NCBI GenBank assembly: GCA_024234855.1
Contig: JACKNN010000001.1
Coordinates: 806,001 to 870,000 of the forward strand
Reading direction: 5' to 3'
Origin: Pseudomonadales bacterium
GTDB taxonomy: Bacteria > Pseudomonadota > Gammaproteobacteria > Pseudomonadales > Halieaceae
Length of the DNA stretch: 64,000 nucleotides
This document shows, piece by piece, positions 41,123 to 49,966 of this stretch. The first letter of the stretch is position 1. The number at the start of each line of letters is the position of its first letter. Under the pieces are notes generated by a model. That model was not told the origin of the DNA, searched no databases, and saw nothing but the letters and a program-made list of their open reading frames with translations. A program made the translations under genes and the position numbers.

Positions 41123-43003
41123 TCAGGGTGTATACCACACGGGCGAGGAGTATGCGCGCTCCTGGATGGCGGTGGGGAATTTCTCCGGCGGCGGAATCTG
41201 CAGCGCCACCGCGTCGTACAGCGAATGCCGCGGGGTCGGAATCTGCAGCACCCGCACATAGTAAAACGCCTTCGCGCCGGGATCGAATTCGGGGTCCTCC
41301 CAGACGGTTGCCAGTTGCGCCGCGCCGATGTCGTCGCTGTAGCTCGCCCGCGCTTCATCCACGGTATTGCCAACCGGGGGCAGGGAGCCATCCGCCAGTG
41401 GCAGGCGGTCGCCCGACCAGGCCACGTCGAAGATTTTTTCCCGGCTGTTGCCAGCCGTGTCGACCCAGCCCTTGATTACCTGGATGCGATCCAGGTTGGC
41501 GCCCTTGGGATCCTTCATGGCACTGATCAAGAGCCTGACGCCGCTGCCCGTCGGCGCCGATCCCGCGAGTTCGCCGCCCATGGGCACGCCGCCGGCGTAG
41601 CCGAGGCTGGCGAGGTCGGGAGACTCCGCGTCGCTGGGGTTAAAGCCCCAGCCGGCGAACATGCGCAGGGCGATGCGCGGCCCGGTGGTGGCGTAGACCT
41701 CGCGCCGCTTCATGGCATCGAAAATGCCCTGCCGTGTGTTTTCCGTGGCCCACACCGCGGCCATGCCCGCCGCGGCCATATCCCAGCCGGTGGACCTGGT
41801 ATCGGCGACCGCGCCGCCGGTCTTGTTGGCCGGAATGGAGTCGTAGGCCATCTTGCCCCAGAAGTTGTCCTCCTCGGCGCTCGACAGTCCGGTGTGAGCG
41901 TCGGTGGAGCCGATCAGGCCGAACTGGTAGGGGTTGCCGCCCGGTTGCCCGCTCAACTGCAGGCCCCGACCCAGCGCCGGACGGATAAAGTCACCCACCG
42001 CCGCGCGGTAGGGCTGCCATTCTTGCTGCAGGTAAAACTCGAAGGGTTCGAAGCCGGCAAAGGGGTCATCGGGCGAGAGGCTGGGATGGGTCTCTGAATC
42101 GCCCTTGATCTGGGTTATCTCCACCACGGGTTCCCAGAACTTGCGGGTCTTGATGTAGTCCGCGCTCATGGGCTCACCGCGCAGCGTGGTCTCGGCGAAC
42201 ATATAGCCCTTGGAGATATTTGAATTGTGCGGGATGGCGATAAATTCGCTGCCGGTGCGGCTGGCGGTGGCGCCGAGCCAGGCCCACAGGTCTTCGGGGT
42301 ACTGGCTCTGGTCCGAGCCGTAGGGCATGTACTGTGCCGCCTGTTCGCGCCCGTTGGGGGTAATGACCACGCGGTGCAGGTTGGCGCCGGCGGGAATGGA
42401 GCTCCATTCCCAGCCCAGCAGCGCGGTGAATTTCCCCGGGTCGTTGTGGGCTTCCGCCGCGTCGATGGTCTCGTTCCAGCTGGTGATCACCGTGGGGTTG
42501 ATATCGCCCAGCGAGGTGTTCATGGGCGGGTTGCCGGGGTCCAGCACCGGGTTGGAGCCCCAGTCATCGAGCTTCAGCGGTAACAGGTCCTTGAACACTG
42601 CGGTGCCGTAACCGGTCCACCTCGCCACCCGTATCGCGGCGACCGAAGCCCAGCGTTTCACCGCGTCCCAGCCTTCGAGTTCGCCGAACTCCTCGTGGTG
42701 ATTGACGATCGCGCGCAGTACCCCCATCGCCTCGGCGTGATCCGACACCACCAGGAAATCGAGCGGGGTGCCTATACGTACTCGCGCGTTGTGATAGGGG
42801 TGGATCACCGGCAGGCCCTTCGCCCAGCGAAAGGCGGTGTCGGGGTCGGCCGAATCATTCAGGTTGAGGAAGGCGTCGAAAGAATAGGATGTGTGCAGGT
42901 GGGTGTCGCCCCAGTAGAGCTGGGTGGGCGCCGGGGCGGCCCCGGTCGCTGTACTGCCCGCGGCCAGCAGCGCCGCCAGGACAGCCGGGATGGCCTTGTT
43001 CAT
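41123..43003 (-). CDS. DUF3604 domain-containing exported protein
   Basis: 626 residues from ATG 43003, with a perfect GGAGGAG 5 bp upstream, so the longer upstream frame is rejected. A signal peptide (MNKAIPAVLAALLAAGSTAT) precedes YWGDTHLHTSYSFDAF, a PHP-like metal site. VVSDHAEAMGVL and GSTDAHTGLSSAEEDNFWG are further histidine-rich blocks. DUF3604 proteins are widespread, periplasmic, related to PHP phosphoesterases, and uncharacterised. It is divergent from cbpA across 191 bp. Confidence 0.85.
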   Translation of the reverse strand: MNKAIPAVLAALLAAGSTATGAAPAPTQLYWGDTHLHTSYSFDAFLNLNDSADPDTAFRWAKGLPVIHPYHNARVRIGTPLDFLVVSDHAEAMGVLRAIVNHHEEFGELEGWDAVKRWASVAAIRVARWTGYGTAVFKDLLPLKLDDWGSNPVLDPGNPPMNTSLGDINPTVITSWNETIDAAEAHNDPGKFTALLGWEWSSIPAGANLHRVVITPNGREQAAQYMPYGSDQSQYPEDLWAWLGATASRTGSEFIAIPHNSNISKGYMFAETTLRGEPMSADYIKTRKFWEPVVEITQIKGDSETHPSLSPDDPFAGFEPFEFYLQQEWQPYRAAVGDFIRPALGRGLQLSGQPGGNPYQFGLIGSTDAHTGLSSAEEDNFWGKMAYDSIPANKTGGAVADTRSTGWDMAAAGMAAVWATENTRQGIFDAMKRREVYATTGPRIALRMFAGWGFNPSDAESPDLASLGYAGGVPMGGELAGSAPTGSGVRLLISAMKDPKGANLDRIQVIKGWVDTAGNSREKIFDVAWSGDRLPLADGSLPPVGNTVDEARASYSDDIGAAQLATVWEDPEFDPGAKAFYYVRVLQIPTPRHSLYDAVALQIPPPEKFPTAIQERAYSSPVWYTP

Positions 43004-43194
43004 GATGCTCCTCCTTTGCAGGTTCCCCCACACATTGTGCAGGTGCTGGCTCGATGGACGACAGGATAGCAGGAATTCGCACTGTCTGGCCCTGGTCGGG
43101 CAATGTGGTCCGCGGGCACGGGGCTGGAATTTCAACCTGTGTACCTCTAAGCTTGCACTCGCTGCTGTTTCTGCGGGACTACGGATACCCGAAC

Positions 43195-44145
43195 ATGGAA
43201 TTCAAGGATTACTACAAAATTCTCGGTGTGGACGAGGATGCCGATGACAAGGCCATCAAGGCGGCCTATCGCCGGCTGGCCCGCAAATTCCACCCCGATG
43301 TCAGCTCCGAGAGCAACGCCGAGGAACAATTCAAGGAGGTGTCCGAGGCCTATGAGGTACTCAAGGACGCCGAGAAGCGGGCCCAGTACGACATGCTGCG
43401 CCAGTCCGGCGGGGCGGGACCGTTCGAGCCGCCTCCCGGCTGGCAGCCCGGTGGATTCCAGTCGTCCGCCGGCGGCGACTTCCAGGGCGGCTTTTCCGAC
43501 TTTTTCGAGCAGGTGTTCGGGCAGGCCGGGCACGGCTCGCGCCAGGGCTACTCGCGCCAGCATTTCGCCCGGCGTGGCGAGGACATCGAGCTGACCCTGG
43601 CGATTTTCCTCGAGGACGCATTCCGCGGCGAGTCCCGCGCCATCAGCTACGAGGTCCCCGGTTTTGACGAGCGGGGCCACCTGGTCCGGCAGCAGCGCAC
43701 GCTCAAGGTGAAGATTCCCGCCGGTGTAACCGAGGGTGAGCGCATCCGGTTGCGTGGCCAGGGCGCGCCCGGTATTGGTGACGCCCCCGCCGGCGACCTG
43801 TACCTGCAGATCAGGTTCGCGCCTCACCCGCTATACCTGGTGGAGGGCGCTGACCTCAGCATCACGGTGCCGATCGCACCCTGGGAGGCGGCGCTGGGCT
43901 GCAAGTTGACCGTACCGACCCTGGACGGATCGATCAGCCTCACCGTACCGGCAAACAGCCAGAATGGCCGGCGTATGCGTGTCAGGGGCAAGGGGCTTGG
44001 CGCGGGCGACAAACGCGGCGATCTCTACGCCGTATTGCGCGTTACCATGCCCGCCAGCGCCAGCGAGAAAGCGCAGGCGCTGTGGCGCCAGCTGTCGGCG
44101 GAAGCCGCTTATGACCCGCGCGCAGACTGGGGGAAAACAGGATGA
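43195..44145 (+). CDS. cbpA: DnaJ-class co-chaperone CbpA
   Basis: 316 residues: J-domain (KDYYKILGVDEDADDKAIKA, HPD at 33-35), a Gly/Phe-rich linker (GGFQSSAGGDFQGGFSDFF) and two C-terminal substrate-binding beta domains (LKVKIPAGVTEGERIRLRGQ). It lacks the zinc-finger of DnaJ, as expected for CbpA. It stimulates DnaK and can bind curved DNA. The stop overlaps the cbpM start by 4 bp. The upstream in-frame extension to 43054 has no family similarity. Confidence 0.93.
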   Translation: MEFKDYYKILGVDEDADDKAIKAAYRRLARKFHPDVSSESNAEEQFKEVSEAYEVLKDAEKRAQYDMLRQSGGAGPFEPPPGWQPGGFQSSAGGDFQGGFSDFFEQVFGQAGHGSRQGYSRQHFARRGEDIELTLAIFLEDAFRGESRAISYEVPGFDERGHLVRQQRTLKVKIPAGVTEGERIRLRGQGAPGIGDAPAGDLYLQIRFAPHPLYLVEGADLSITVPIAPWEAALGCKLTVPTLDGSISLTVPANSQNGRRMRVRGKGLGAGDKRGDLYAVLRVTMPASASEKAQALWRQLSAEAAYDPRADWGKTG

Positions 44146-44450
44146 GTGAGACCAGCTATTACCTGACCCTGACCGAGCTCACCCAGTGTGTGCGGCTCAG
44201 CACCGATACCATCGTCACCATCGTCGATTGCGGCATTGTCGAACCCCGGGGCGCCCGGCCACAGCAGTGGCAGTTTGAGCCGCAGATGGTGGAGCTCATC
44301 CAGCGCGCCTGCCGCCTGCAGCAAGATCTTGAGCTGGACTGGCCGGCGGTGGCCCTCGCCCTGGAACTGATCGAGGAAGTGAAGCAGCTGCGGGGCGAGA
44401 ACGAGCGCCTGCGACGACAGCTCGCCTGCCTGATGGATGTGGGTGCCTGA
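44142..44450 (+). CDS. cbpM: Chaperone modulator CbpM
   Basis: 102 residues of the CbpM/MerR-like helical family: YYLTLTELTQCVRLS, IVDCGIVEPRG, WQFEPQMVELIQRACRLQQD, and a C-terminal coiled region (LIEEVKQLRGENERLRRQL). It binds the J-domain of CbpA and inhibits its co-chaperone and DNA-binding activities. Coupled to cbpA through ATGA. Confidence 0.92.
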   Translation: MSETSYYLTLTELTQCVRLSTDTIVTIVDCGIVEPRGARPQQWQFEPQMVELIQRACRLQQDLELDWPAVALALELIEEVKQLRGENERLRRQLACLMDVGA

Positions 44451-44494
44451 TCGGTGCCCGGTGACCAGCCGTTGAACAGTTCTACTACAGCCGA

Positions 44495-45640
44495 ATGAGC
44501 AGCCCGCCCGGACCGGCCGGCAAAAGTCGGCTGATCAACGACCTGGAGATGCTGCGGGGTTTTGGCCTGTGCGTTGTCATATTCCATCACCTGCAGGGAA
44601 GCCTGCTGTCCAAGTCGCTGTTTATCGACGGGCCGTGGCCGTCCTATCGTGGTGGCGGCGCGGTGCTCGACCTGTTTTTTTGTATTTCGGGATTTATTAT
44701 CACCCGCAACCTGCTGCCCCAGTTGTGCGAAGTCGGCTCGCGCACGGTGTACTGGCGCAATGCGCGTTATTTCTGGCTCAACCGCATCTTTCGCCTGATT
44801 CCCGCCGCGTGGATGTGGTTGCTCATCACTCTCCTGCTCTGTATCTTTTATAATGAATCCGGGGTATTTGCGTCGCTTGAGACCAACATCGAGTGGCTGC
44901 TTGCCGGCGTTTTCAACTATGCGAATTACCTGTTTGTGCAGTATTTCGGCCGTGCCCAGGCCGCCCCCAGTTTTGTCTACTGGACACTGTCCCTGGAAGA
45001 GCAGTTCTACATCGTCTTTCCGCTGTTGATCGGCCTGCTGGGGCGCCGCCTGCAGTGGTTCCTGATTGCCCTGGTGGCGGTGCAGTTTTTCCAGACCAGG
45101 GGTGCCTACGGCATGTTGTTCCGCACCGATGCCATTGCGATGGGTGCGCTGGTAGGGGTCTGGACCCGCAACGGCAACTGGGAGCGCTGGTTGGCGACGC
45201 TGGATATACGACTGATTCGCGGCGCGCTGCTGGTGCTGCTGGCGCTACTTTGCTACATCGGCGACCTGACCCAGCGCGAGCTGCCCCTGCAGGTGGGAAT
45301 TCTGGCGTTGTTGTCCGGTACCATTGTTTCCCTTGCCATTGGCGAGCGCGACGCGCTGACCGGTAAGTGGTGGTTGCCGCGCATGCTGATGTGGGCTGGC
45401 CGGCGCTCCTATTCGATCTACCTGTGCCATATCCCGGTGATGTACACCATGCGCGAGACGGCGTATCGCCTGGGCTGGAACATGGACAACCACGTACTGT
45501 TGAGTATCGCGGCCTGTGCCTGCCTGATCGCGCTGGTGGGCAATGCCAGCTCCCAGCTGGTGGAATGGCCAATACGGCGCCGGGGCATGGCCTACACCGC
45601 GGGGCTGATGCAGCGCCAGCAAGCCGCCGCGGCGATCTGA
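44495..45640 (+). CDS. Acyltransferase 3 family membrane protein
   Basis: 381 residues with about ten membrane helices. LRGFGLCVVIFHHL carries the R...H...H start of the family, LDLFFCISGFIITRNLLP and FVYWTLSLEEQFYIVFPLLI the following conserved blocks, and RRSYSIYLCHIPVMY the C-terminal helix. Such enzymes O-acetylate surface or periplasmic sugars. It is followed by a convergent AraC-type regulator. Acceptor unknown. Confidence 0.87.
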   Translation: MSSPPGPAGKSRLINDLEMLRGFGLCVVIFHHLQGSLLSKSLFIDGPWPSYRGGGAVLDLFFCISGFIITRNLLPQLCEVGSRTVYWRNARYFWLNRIFRLIPAAWMWLLITLLLCIFYNESGVFASLETNIEWLLAGVFNYANYLFVQYFGRAQAAPSFVYWTLSLEEQFYIVFPLLIGLLGRRLQWFLIALVAVQFFQTRGAYGMLFRTDAIAMGALVGVWTRNGNWERWLATLDIRLIRGALLVLLALLCYIGDLTQRELPLQVGILALLSGTIVSLAIGERDALTGKWWLPRMLMWAGRRSYSIYLCHIPVMYTMRETAYRLGWNMDNHVLLSIAACACLIALVGNASSQLVEWPIRRRGMAYTAGLMQRQQAAAAI

Positions 45641-45673
45641 TTTCCCGGATCGCCCACGCGACGCCCGCGGTAT

Positions 45674-46699
45674 TTATTGCGGGGGAGATTCGCGACCGTG
45701 GTCACTTTCAAATTGCTTGCGCCAGTCCCGCGCAGAGACACCCTGGTGTTGCCGGAAGGCGGTGGAGAACGTGCTCAGGTCGGAGTAGCACAGCATATCC
45801 GCCAGGGCGGTGAGGGAGCCGCTGGACTCGCGCAGGTAGCGCTTCGCGATATCGAATCGGACTTCCGCCAGCAGGTTTTTGTAGCTTGTCCCATGGTCTT
45901 TTAGCTGGCGCTGCAGGGTGCGCTTGCCGACCGCCAGGTGGCTGGCCACCCGCTCGATGGAGCAGTCGCCGGTGGTGAGCGCCTGGTGGATAAGGTGCCG
46001 TACCTGGCCACGGTAGTCGTTGGGGTAGTCGTCGCGCAGACGGGACAGGTGCTCCTCGAGCAGCTTGTGCAGGTGCGGGTTGGCATTATTCAACGGCCGC
46101 TTCAGTAAGTCCTCGCTGAAGATCATCTGCAGCGAGTCAGTGTTGAATACCAGCGGGCAGTCGAACGTCCTGCGGTAGGGGTGCAGGTCGGCGGGCGGCG
46201 CGTGGGGGAAATACACCGCGTCCGGCGACCAGTCGGGGCTCACCAGCAGGCGCACCAGGTTCAGGCCGATGCCCGCCGCAAGGTCCTCCTGCTGTCGCAC
46301 CGGAACCCTGCCCTGGAGTTTGCAGCTGAACCGCCACTGGGCAATACCCCGCTCGACGCGCAGTTCCACATCGGCGCCCTGGTTGTGATGGATGAAGTGC
46401 ACCGTCAGCTCGCGCAGGGCACTGCGTATATCCGGTGCCTGCTGGATCACAAAGCCCACCGGGCCCAGGATATTGAAGCCCTGGCGGCTGGACAGCAGCA
46501 GGCCAAAGTGCGGGCACTTCGTCTCTTGTGCCGCGTGTTCCAGCAACAGCAGGAATCGGTGGTAGGAAAACCAGGACTCCGGATCGAGGTCTTCCTCTTT
46601 CGCCCCGGCGTGGCGGAATATCCCGTCGGCGTCGCCGCCGAGGCTGTCAATGGTTTCGCGGATACCCTTGAGCGAAGCGGCACGAACAAGGTAGTTCAT
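45674..46699 (-). CDS. AraC-family transcriptional regulator (OruR/ArgR-like, with N-terminal arabinose-binding-like domain)
   Basis: 341 residues. The N-terminal 200 residues match the AraC-type ligand domain (GGDADGIFRHAGAKEEDL, FGLLLSSRQGFNILGPVGF). The C-terminal double helix-turn-helix contains IERVASHLAVGKRTLQRQLKDHGTSYKNLL and ALADMLCYSDLSTFSTAFRQHQGVS. These are split into two stretches by position, about residues 250-280 and 305-330. The stop of the acyltransferase gene is 33 bp away and convergent. Target genes unknown. Confidence 0.88.
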   Translation of the reverse strand: MNYLVRAASLKGIRETIDSLGGDADGIFRHAGAKEEDLDPESWFSYHRFLLLLEHAAQETKCPHFGLLLSSRQGFNILGPVGFVIQQAPDIRSALRELTVHFIHHNQGADVELRVERGIAQWRFSCKLQGRVPVRQQEDLAAGIGLNLVRLLVSPDWSPDAVYFPHAPPADLHPYRRTFDCPLVFNTDSLQMIFSEDLLKRPLNNANPHLHKLLEEHLSRLRDDYPNDYRGQVRHLIHQALTTGDCSIERVASHLAVGKRTLQRQLKDHGTSYKNLLAEVRFDIAKRYLRESSGSLTALADMLCYSDLSTFSTAFRQHQGVSARDWRKQFESDHGRESPPQ

Positions 46700-46712
46700 A
46701 GCGGGGGGTGGT

Positions 46713-47315
46713 TTACCCGGCGGGAGCCTGCTTTTCCAGGGTCAGCGCAAAAGCCTCGGTATAGGTGACGATAATCGTCTGGCCCAGCGTCACGCCGGCC
46801 ATTTTCTCGGGGTCGACGTCGTCGATCAGGTGGAAGTCGCCGTCGGGGTCTTTCAGCATAATGGTTCCGGTTACGCGGTTCATGCCCTCTATGGTGCACA
46901 CTGCGCGAACCGAGCGGCCTGCCGCGGCGCCGGGGTCCATATTGGCGTCGGCAATGGCTTCCGCACTGAGTTCGACGACAGGATCAGCCAGTTCGGCCGC
47001 CGTGGGCGCGCGCAGCTCACCACTGAGGGACGAGACGTACGTTGCCAGCACCGTATCGCCCACCGCGAATTCGTCGAAGCGGGTTATCTCAGGGCCGGCC
47101 GTGATGGTGACGAAATTGCCGAGGGTCCCCTGCAGGGTGATTTTCCGGGAGTCGGGGTGGATGTCGGTAATCACGGCACTGATCCGCTTGACTGTCGTGC
47201 GTTCGTTATCGCCGCGGCTTTCCATATCGAGTTCCGCCAGGCTCAGGGCGGGAACCAGGCCCAGCAGTATTGTGGTAAAAATGGCGAGCGCCTGTACGAT
47301 TTTCTGCCTTATCAT
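46713..47315 (-). CDS. Hypothetical exported protein with OB-like beta segments
   Basis: 200 residues from ATG 47315, with GGGAGAT about 9 bp upstream. A signal peptide (MIRQKIVQALAIFTTILLGL) leads to a mature part with ISAVITDIHPDSRKITLQGT and TIMLKDPDGDFHLIDDVDPE, two similar strand-loop-strand units that suggest an internal repeat. I do not recognise a named family. It lies 13 bp from the AraC regulator on the same strand, so it may be co-transcribed with it. Confidence 0.65.
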   Translation of the reverse strand: MIRQKIVQALAIFTTILLGLVPALSLAELDMESRGDNERTTVKRISAVITDIHPDSRKITLQGTLGNFVTITAGPEITRFDEFAVGDTVLATYVSSLSGELRAPTAAELADPVVELSAEAIADANMDPGAAAGRSVRAVCTIEGMNRVTGTIMLKDPDGDFHLIDDVDPEKMAGVTLGQTIIVTYTEAFALTLEKQAPAG

Positions 47316-47506
47316 GGGCTGGATCTCCCTGGGGGTTAAGTGAACTCCCAGGCATTCTAGGTCGGGTGACAAACCGTGGCCACCGTTTTTTGGTGCGCGC
47401 GGCCAGGCGGACTACCAGCCATCGGCCACATCAATTGAGACTCGCGGCGGATTTGCGGCTAATATTCGCTGTGTATAAATTTCCAACTGACTGAACAGGA
47501 CGGAGC

Positions 47507-48571
47507 ATGAAAATCAGTATAGAAACCCTGGACGCTGATAAGCGGGGTGAGTGTCCGGCGGAGCTGGGCTTTGGCAACATCTTCACCGATCACCTGTTTA
47601 CCCAGTGCTATGACCAGGGTAAGGGCTGGCACAGCCAGGCAATAAAACCTTTCCACGATTTCACCCTGCACCCGGCGGCCTCGGTGCTGCACTACGGGCA
47701 GGAGATTTTTGAGGGCCTGAAGGCTTACCGCCGGCCCGATGGCGGTATCAACCTGTTTCGGCCCGACCAGAACGTGCGCAGGTTCAACCGGTCGGCCGAG
47801 CGCCTGGTCATGCCGACAGTGGACGAGGCGTTCCATATCGAAGCCATACGGCAGCTGGTCGAAATCGACCAGTCCTGGGTGCCCGACCAGGCGAGTTCGT
47901 CGCTCTACATCCGCCCGGCCATGATTGCGACCACCCCCAAACTGGGCCTCGGGGCGGCGACCTCCTACCTGCATTTCATTATGGCTGGCCCGGTAGGACC
48001 CTACTTCAAGGAGGGGTTCAACCCGGTGTCGGTCTATGTGTCGGACAGCTTTCGCCGGGCGGTGAAAGGCGGTGTCGGCGAGGCGAAGACCGGCGGCAAC
48101 TATGCCGCCAGCCTGTTCATGAGCGAGCAGGCGGCAAAGGAGGGCTTTACCCAGGTGTTGTGGCTGGACGCACTGGAGGGGCGCTACGTCGAGGAAGTGG
48201 GCGCGATGAATATCTGCTTCGTCCACGGCGGCCGACGCATCGTGACCCCCGAATTGAGCGGCAGCATCCTGGCCGGTGTCACCCGGGATTCGGTGCTGCA
48301 GCTCGCCCCGACGCTGGGATTCGAGGTGGCGGAAGAGCGCCTGGCCATAGACGATATCATGGCAAAAATAGAGAGCGGGGAAATTACCGAGGTATTTGGC
48401 TGCGGCACCGCCGCGGTGATATCCCCGGTGGGCAGGCTCAGGTACCGCGGCGCGGACAAAACCATCAATGGCATGGAGGCGGGTCCCGTCGCGCGGCGGC
48501 TGTACGAGGAATTGACCGCGATCCAGTACGGCCGGCGCGACGACCCCTTTGGCTGGATCGTCCGGGTCTGA
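47507..48571 (+). CDS. ilvE: Branched-chain amino acid aminotransferase
   Basis: 354 residues, fold-type IV PLP enzyme. HYGQEIFEGLKAY, NLFRPDQNVRRFNRSAERLV, LYIRPAMIAT, the PLP lysine region KGGVGEAKTGGNYAAS, VEEVGAMNICF, and VFGCGTAAVISPVG are all present. It is the type II BCAT form found in many proteobacteria and makes or degrades Val, Leu and Ile. The stop at 48571 is 9 bp from the IS630 element, so the insertion spared the gene but may have replaced its natural terminator. Confidence 0.94.
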   Translation: MKISIETLDADKRGECPAELGFGNIFTDHLFTQCYDQGKGWHSQAIKPFHDFTLHPAASVLHYGQEIFEGLKAYRRPDGGINLFRPDQNVRRFNRSAERLVMPTVDEAFHIEAIRQLVEIDQSWVPDQASSSLYIRPAMIATTPKLGLGAATSYLHFIMAGPVGPYFKEGFNPVSVYVSDSFRRAVKGGVGEAKTGGNYAASLFMSEQAAKEGFTQVLWLDALEGRYVEEVGAMNICFVHGGRRIVTPELSGSILAGVTRDSVLQLAPTLGFEVAEERLAIDDIMAKIESGEITEVFGCGTAAVISPVGRLRYRGADKTINGMEAGPVARRLYEELTAIQYGRRDDPFGWIVRV

Positions 48572-48597
48572 GTCTATCTAGTATATAAACCTGTTAA

Positions 48598-49260
48598 TTA
48601 CGAAACATAATGCCGAGCCATCTTTACATCCGCGTCTTGACGAGTGAACGTCCACTCGATGCCACGCTGTTCGGCATTGCGTCGTTGTTGCCATGCATTG
48701 ACCTTGGCGGTGAGTACATCCCGGTTCGGCAAGCGTCGATCAAGGCACTGGCGATCCAGAATGCCGATCTCGATTTCAGCCATATTGAGCCAGCTGGCGT
48801 GCTTCGGTGTGTAATGAAATACCGCGCGGCGCAGAAGTGTTCGTGCCCGCTTGACGCCGAGCACTTCCTCGAAGCACTTGCGAAAGTGGGTGTTGAGATT
48901 ATCCATGACCAGATGGACGCGCCTTGCTCTGGCGTAGACCTTTTCAAGCAGGAACTGGACAAAAGCAACGAAATCAACTTTGGTACGATGATCGGTGACC
49001 GTGACAGTGCGGTGTCCGCCCTTGGGCTCTACCGCCACAAACAGATTACAGGTGCCGGCACGAACATACTCGTAATCCCGTCTCGCGGGTGTTCCGGGCT
49101 TAATCAACAGGGGCGGGCGCGAGTCCCTGTGCAGTTGCTTGCTCTTCTCGTCCAGACAAACCACGGGTTCCCCCAACCGGAATGGACGGGCGTAGAGATC
49201 AAGCAGATCATACATCCGCTCCCGATATTCCTCCGTCAGTTTGCCGACGCACCACATCAA
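48598..49260 (-). CDS. IS630 transposase, catalytic DDE part (orfB)
   Basis: 220 residues containing the DDE domain: PVVCLDEKSKQLH (first Asp), VHLVMDNLNTHFRK (second Asp) and HYTPKHASWLNMAEIEIG (Glu). It lacks an N-terminal HTH, which is in the upstream frame. A -1 shift at the A-run (49283-49290) would join them through NCLKPWCKLMW, which restores the LKPW segment of unbroken IS630 transposases. So it is probably made as a fusion rather than from its own ATG at 49260. Confidence 0.9.
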   Translation of the reverse strand: MMWCVGKLTEEYRERMYDLLDLYARPFRLGEPVVCLDEKSKQLHRDSRPPLLIKPGTPARRDYEYVRAGTCNLFVAVEPKGGHRTVTVTDHRTKVDFVAFVQFLLEKVYARARRVHLVMDNLNTHFRKCFEEVLGVKRARTLLRRAVFHYTPKHASWLNMAEIEIGILDRQCLDRRLPNRDVLTAKVNAWQQRRNAEQRGIEWTFTRQDADVKMARHYVS

Positions 49261-49700
49261 CTTACACCACGGCTTGAGGCAGTTTTTTTTAGTAGTCGGC
49301 GGATGGTTTCGCGACTGATCGTACCGATCCCTGGTTGGGCCTGCGCCGCCTGCTCAAGCAATTCGAGCGTCCATTGTCTGGCACCCTCCGGGGGTTCCGA
49401 ACAAGCCAGGGCAACCACTTGCGCCTCGACATCCGTGTCGTACTGCCGGGGTTTACCTGGACGTGGCACGTCGTGCAGCGCGTATTCTGCACCGCCTTCC
49501 AGATATGCTTTACGAGTGCGCCAGATGGCCGTTCGCCCGACTCCGAGTACGGCCATGATCCAGGCTTCCGACACGCCGCGATCAAGCGCAGACAGAATGT
49601 GCGCCCGATTCACTTCCCGGGAATGGTGCAAACCCTTGGCGCGGTACTCCTCGATCAACTGTCGCTCCTGGTCGTCAAGATGCAGCTCTGTCTGTCGCAT
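49257..49700 (-). CDS. IS630 transposase, helix-turn-helix part (orfA)
   Basis: About 147 residues from ATG 49700, with GAGGAG 7 bp upstream. A longer frame runs outside the element and is not real. It has two HTH regions (VNRAHILSALDRGVSEAWIM and IGTISRETIRRLLKK) that bind the terminal repeats. It ends shortly after the slippery A-run. Confidence 0.9.
   Translation of the reverse strand: MRQTELHLDDQERQLIEEYRAKGLHHSREVNRAHILSALDRGVSEAWIMAVLGVGRTAIWRTRKAYLEGGAEYALHDVPRPGKPRQYDTDVEAQVVALACSEPPEGARQWTLELLEQAAQAQPGIGTISRETIRRLLKKTASSRGVS
49283..49290 (-). promoter_or_regulatory. Slippery A8 run for -1 programmed frameshift
   Basis: Eight consecutive A residues on the coding strand, read CTA AAA AAA ACT in the orfA frame, give an X-XXY-YYZ type heptamer. 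Slipping back one base continues in the orfB frame with conserved IS630 sequence, so this is probably a functional site, not a sequencing error. Confidence 0.7.
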
Positions 49701-49774
49701 GCCCAACTCCTCACCTGTGGATGGATATGCGACAGTATAATACATGTTTCGATATTTATGTGTTATATTACTAG

Positions 49775-49797
49775 TGCCCGTCCGTAAACGGGCGTTT
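49775..49797 (+). terminator. Hairpin plus T-run at the ISNCY left end
   Basis: GCCCGT-CCGTAA-ACGGGC forms a perfect 6-bp stem with a 6-base loop, followed by GTTTTT. It resembles a rho-independent terminator reading rightwards. It overlaps the terminal inverted repeat and may block transcription entering the element from ilvE. Confidence 0.5.
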
Positions 49798-49966
49798 TTC
49801 AAATTTCACTATTTTGCTACCTGAGCTGACACTCATTTGCATTTCCTCTTCCGGGGTTAGGGCCGCAACTGCGGCCTTGACCCCCGTTATTCTCGTTCTC
49901 GACGGTCGGGCTTTCCGCAGGACCCCTGATTCCGCTACTGGGTGCCGCCTGTGCCCGCTTAAATCG

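Larger units (their letters stand above)
48581..49771 (-). mobile_element. IS630-family insertion sequence
   Basis: 1191 bp bounded by imperfect 28-bp terminal inverted repeats (18 of 28 match; both end in GTA outside and share CGAAACAT inside). It is flanked by TA duplications (48579-48580 and 49772-49773) inside CTAG, the target preferred by IS630. It encodes a transposase in two overlapping frames on the minus strand. The CTAG it hit belongs to the 8-bp target duplication of the neighbouring ISNCY-type element, so this insertion is the younger. Confidence 0.88.

Noticed and set aside
48598..49700. IS630 transposase as a frameshifted pseudogene
   Set aside because: The break falls on an A8 slippery run and both halves are otherwise intact with intact ends, so programmed frameshifting is the better reading, though not proven.
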